Below, piece by piece: positions 5,784 through 7,440 of a stretch of 7,440 bases of DNA. The position numbers were made by a program, and so were the translations under genes. Origin of the DNA: Cyanobacteria bacterium UBA7694. GTDB taxonomy: Bacteria; Cyanobacteriota; Sericytochromatia; UBA7694. The stretch lies in the NCBI GenBank assembly GCA_002482705.1, contig DLGM01000315.1:1386-8825 (forward strand), written 5' to 3'. Under the pieces are notes generated by a model that worked only from the letters and a program-made list of their open reading frames with translations, made no database searches and was not told the DNA's origin. Every line of letters starts with the position of its first letter. Within the stretch, counting starts at the first letter, position 1.

Positions 5784-6468
5784 AGCCCGTTATCCCTGCC
5801 CGGTGTGTTTGGGTCTACCGATGGAAAAGCTCCACTTTCCCGAGAGCAATTTGACCTTGGACACCTGTCGCCGCTGCGGTGGCATCTGGTTTGATGCCGG
5901 GGAAGTGGCCGAACTGGCCCGGATTGCTCCTCATACCGCTTATCAACGGGTGGTGCTTAAACCCCAATCTTTTTTAATGGCCTGTCACCAATGTACTCAC
6001 CCCATGGATCGCAACGCCGATCGCTGCCTTCAATGCGGCTGGAAGAACCACCTGGAATGCCCCATCTGCGAGCGAACCATGGCCATCGCCAATATCGAAG
6101 ACATCAAACTCGATTACTGCAAGAACTGCAAAGGGGTCTGGTTTGACAATATCGAATTGAGCAACCTATGGAACCAGCGCCTGGCGCGGTTGGCCAGCCA
6201 GCAACCCACGGTTTATGGCGATCATTACCCGGCCAGCGACTTCTTTTTGGATGTGCTGATTTTTGCCCCGGATGTGGCCTTTTACGGAGCTCACGCGGTG
6301 GCCGAAACGGTGATGCACGCGCCAGACATTGCCGCCGGAGCCATTGAAGGCATTGGCAGTGCTCCCGAATTGGCAGGCAATATCCTCGAAGGGGCCGGTA
6401 ATCTGGCCGGAGGCATCTTTGAAGCCATTGGCGCCATTATTGCCGGTATCTTTGATCTGGGCAACTAA
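5776..6468 (+). CDS. Double TFIIB-type zinc ribbon protein with Ala/Gly-rich repeat tail
   Basis: This 230-residue protein contains two copies of the zf-TFIIB domain (PF13453 type). Copy one has C8/C11 and C31/C34 followed by GGIWFDAGEV; copy two has C95/C98 and C115/C118 followed by KGVWFDNIEL. Between them is a third small zinc ribbon, C70/C73 and C84/C87. All twelve cysteines fall in CxxC pairs, enough for three zinc ions. Residues 155-229 are Ala/Gly-rich and hydrophobic, with a degenerate 14-residue unit (APDIAAGAIEGIGS at 182-195, APELAGNILEGAGN at 196-209, LAGGIFEAIGAIIA at 210-223), suggesting membrane association. PF13453 proteins are mostly uncharacterised. The start at 5776 is chosen because it overlaps the preceding stop and begins directly at the first ribbon. 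A longer in-frame start at 5680 would run through the upstream gene and lacks family sequence. The gene is probably the second of a two-gene operon, and its end overlaps the convergent gene by 4 bp. Confidence 0.87.
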   Translation: MPEARYPCPVCLGLPMEKLHFPESNLTLDTCRRCGGIWFDAGEVAELARIAPHTAYQRVVLKPQSFLMACHQCTHPMDRNADRCLQCGWKNHLECPICERTMAIANIEDIKLDYCKNCKGVWFDNIELSNLWNQRLARLASQQPTVYGDHYPASDFFLDVLIFAPDVAFYGAHAVAETVMHAPDIAAGAIEGIGSAPELAGNILEGAGNLAGGIFEAIGAIIAGIFDLGN

Positions 6469-7370
6469 TGTTGTTGTAACCAGGCTTCTCCCAACGGAGT
6501 AATCTGGTAAGCCTGCTGTGGGTGGTTAATTACCTCTGGGTAGAGATAGGCAATCAAACCGGCTTCACGCATGGGCTTTAGGTGATTCACCTTGAAAATA
6601 GATGAACTCCGCTGCAAATAATGGGCCAATTCATCGGCAGTACAAGGACGCCATGTGCACAGTTGCAGAACAAGAGGCCAAAGCTTAGCTTTCCTAGCTT
6701 TTTTTCCTAAATGAGAGATGGCTTCTGCGATTTCAGACGGGAGGTCACTCTCATTTGAAGAAAACTCCTCTCTACTTGACCGTGGATTAAAGGTGGCATA
6801 AAGGTGTTCAGAAGGTTTGTAATAAGTGGTTGAACCACTTCCCCCTTTTTCCAGCAAACCCAGTTGTTTCCCAAGACGCCTTAACAGGGCACTCGCTGCC
6901 AAGGTCTCCAAACCGGTCACAGCACGCAGAGCAGCGTTGTCAATCGCCCCCATTTCTTTGACGAGTACCAGGGCTTTGGCCTCATTATCATCTAGCTCCA
7001 AATTTTGGAACTGCTGTAACCATATGAGCTGGTCAGGCGTTAAGAGTTGGTGTAAAAAATAAGTTGCGGTAAAATGGTTTGCTTGCCGGTCAGACAACAA
7101 AATCGGAGCTGTCAGCCCAGCATCCAGCAACAGACGTCGCATAGTCGCAATGCCGGTCCCTTTGGTTTCTGCAAACCCCAGATCGTACAGAACACCGGCC
7201 AGAATGGGGTTGCGCAAGCGTGAGCCCATTTCCCCCAATTCTGTGTCTGCTTTTAAAGAATAACCGGCGTTTCTGATTTCCAAGCGATTGCTGTAACGAA
7301 TGAGCAAGGTAGGGCTCTGTATACGGTAGTCTCTATGCATCAAGGCATTGACCAAAGCCTCCCGAATCAC
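6465..7370 (-). CDS. ATP-binding protein of the AlbA_2/HATPase_c_4 (COG2865) type, N-terminally truncated remnant
   Basis: The 301-residue frame begins abruptly inside a GHKL-type ATPase domain of the PF13749 class. The N-box helix IREALVNALMHRDY (2-15) holds E4, N8 and H12. RLEIRNAG (29-36) corresponds to the usual nucleotide loop. SRLRNPILAGVLYDLGFAE (50-68) and KGTGIATMRRLL (70-81) complete the domain. Two winged-helix-like segments follow (about 126-186 and 224-298). Family members normally carry an AlbA_2 (Schlafen-like) domain of 200 or more residues before this point, and are often annotated as transcriptional regulators or helicase-related proteins. Here the codon just upstream of the GTG at 7370 is a TGA (7371-7373) in the same frame, and no RBS precedes the GTG or the ATG at 7340. 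The gene is therefore most likely a truncated or frameshifted remnant, though expression of the C-terminal part cannot be excluded. It converges on the zinc-ribbon gene with a 4-bp overlap. Confidence 0.72.
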   Translation of the reverse strand: MIREALVNALMHRDYRIQSPTLLIRYSNRLEIRNAGYSLKADTELGEMGSRLRNPILAGVLYDLGFAETKGTGIATMRRLLLDAGLTAPILLSDRQANHFTATYFLHQLLTPDQLIWLQQFQNLELDDNEAKALVLVKEMGAIDNAALRAVTGLETLAASALLRRLGKQLGLLEKGGSGSTTYYKPSEHLYATFNPRSSREEFSSNESDLPSEIAEAISHLGKKARKAKLWPLVLQLCTWRPCTADELAHYLQRSSSIFKVNHLKPMREAGLIAYLYPEVINHPQQAYQITPLGEAWLQQH

Positions 7371-7440
7371 TCAACTGTGCTTTAGATGTAATCGAGCAAG
7401 GACAGGCTGTTGACTCGCTGGGTCATGGCCAGTGCAGCCT

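Noticed and set aside
6462..6473. CAAC-TAAT-GTTG small hairpin at the convergent gene ends
   Set aside because: Four-pair A/T-rich stem without a T run; too weak to be a bidirectional terminator.

Overview
The window (base composition close to half G+C) is a compactly organised bacterial chromosomal segment. It holds eight protein-coding regions and no tRNA, rRNA, CRISPR array or intact mobile element that I can see. The organism is probably Gram-negative: one product has a lipoprotein-type signal and others have membrane anchors. Start sites mix clear Shine-Dalgarno motifs with SD-less starts. I cannot place the taxon. A relative of the non-photosynthetic Cyanobacteriota is only a weak guess.

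Layout. (1) Positions 1-433, minus: the N-terminal part of a cobalamin-binding radical SAM protein with its own promoter and RBS; it runs off the left edge. (2) Positions 580-4012, minus: a three-gene operon read udk (uridine kinase), then a COG4324-type membrane-anchored putative aminopeptidase, then a second, exported HExxH protein. The genes are tightly packed: a 12-bp gap with the RBS fused to the udk stop codon, then a 14-bp overlap. A consensus -10 box lies upstream of udk. (3) Positions 4235-5209, plus: a divergently transcribed, soluble, mostly helical protein of 324 residues that I do not recognise. (4) Positions 5334-6468, plus: a two-gene unit behind an extended -10 promoter. It encodes a small protein with two membrane segments and a winged helix, overlapping by 8 bp a protein with duplicated TFIIB-type zinc ribbons and an Ala/Gly-rich repeat tail. 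(5) Positions 6465-7370, minus: the C-terminal part of an AlbA_2/HATPase_c_4 (COG2865-type) ATP-binding protein. It converges on the zinc-ribbon gene with a 4-bp overlap and appears to have lost its N-terminal half.

How the genes may work together. The clearest grouping is the operon that couples a pyrimidine salvage kinase to two different envelope HExxH proteins. Both peptidase genes carry 8-nt homopolymer tracts 5' of their catalytic codons. The second grouping is the membrane winged-helix/zinc-ribbon pair, whose tight overlap suggests stoichiometric expression and a joint role at the membrane. Neither grouping is a recognised defence or secretion system. The functional links are inferences from gene order.
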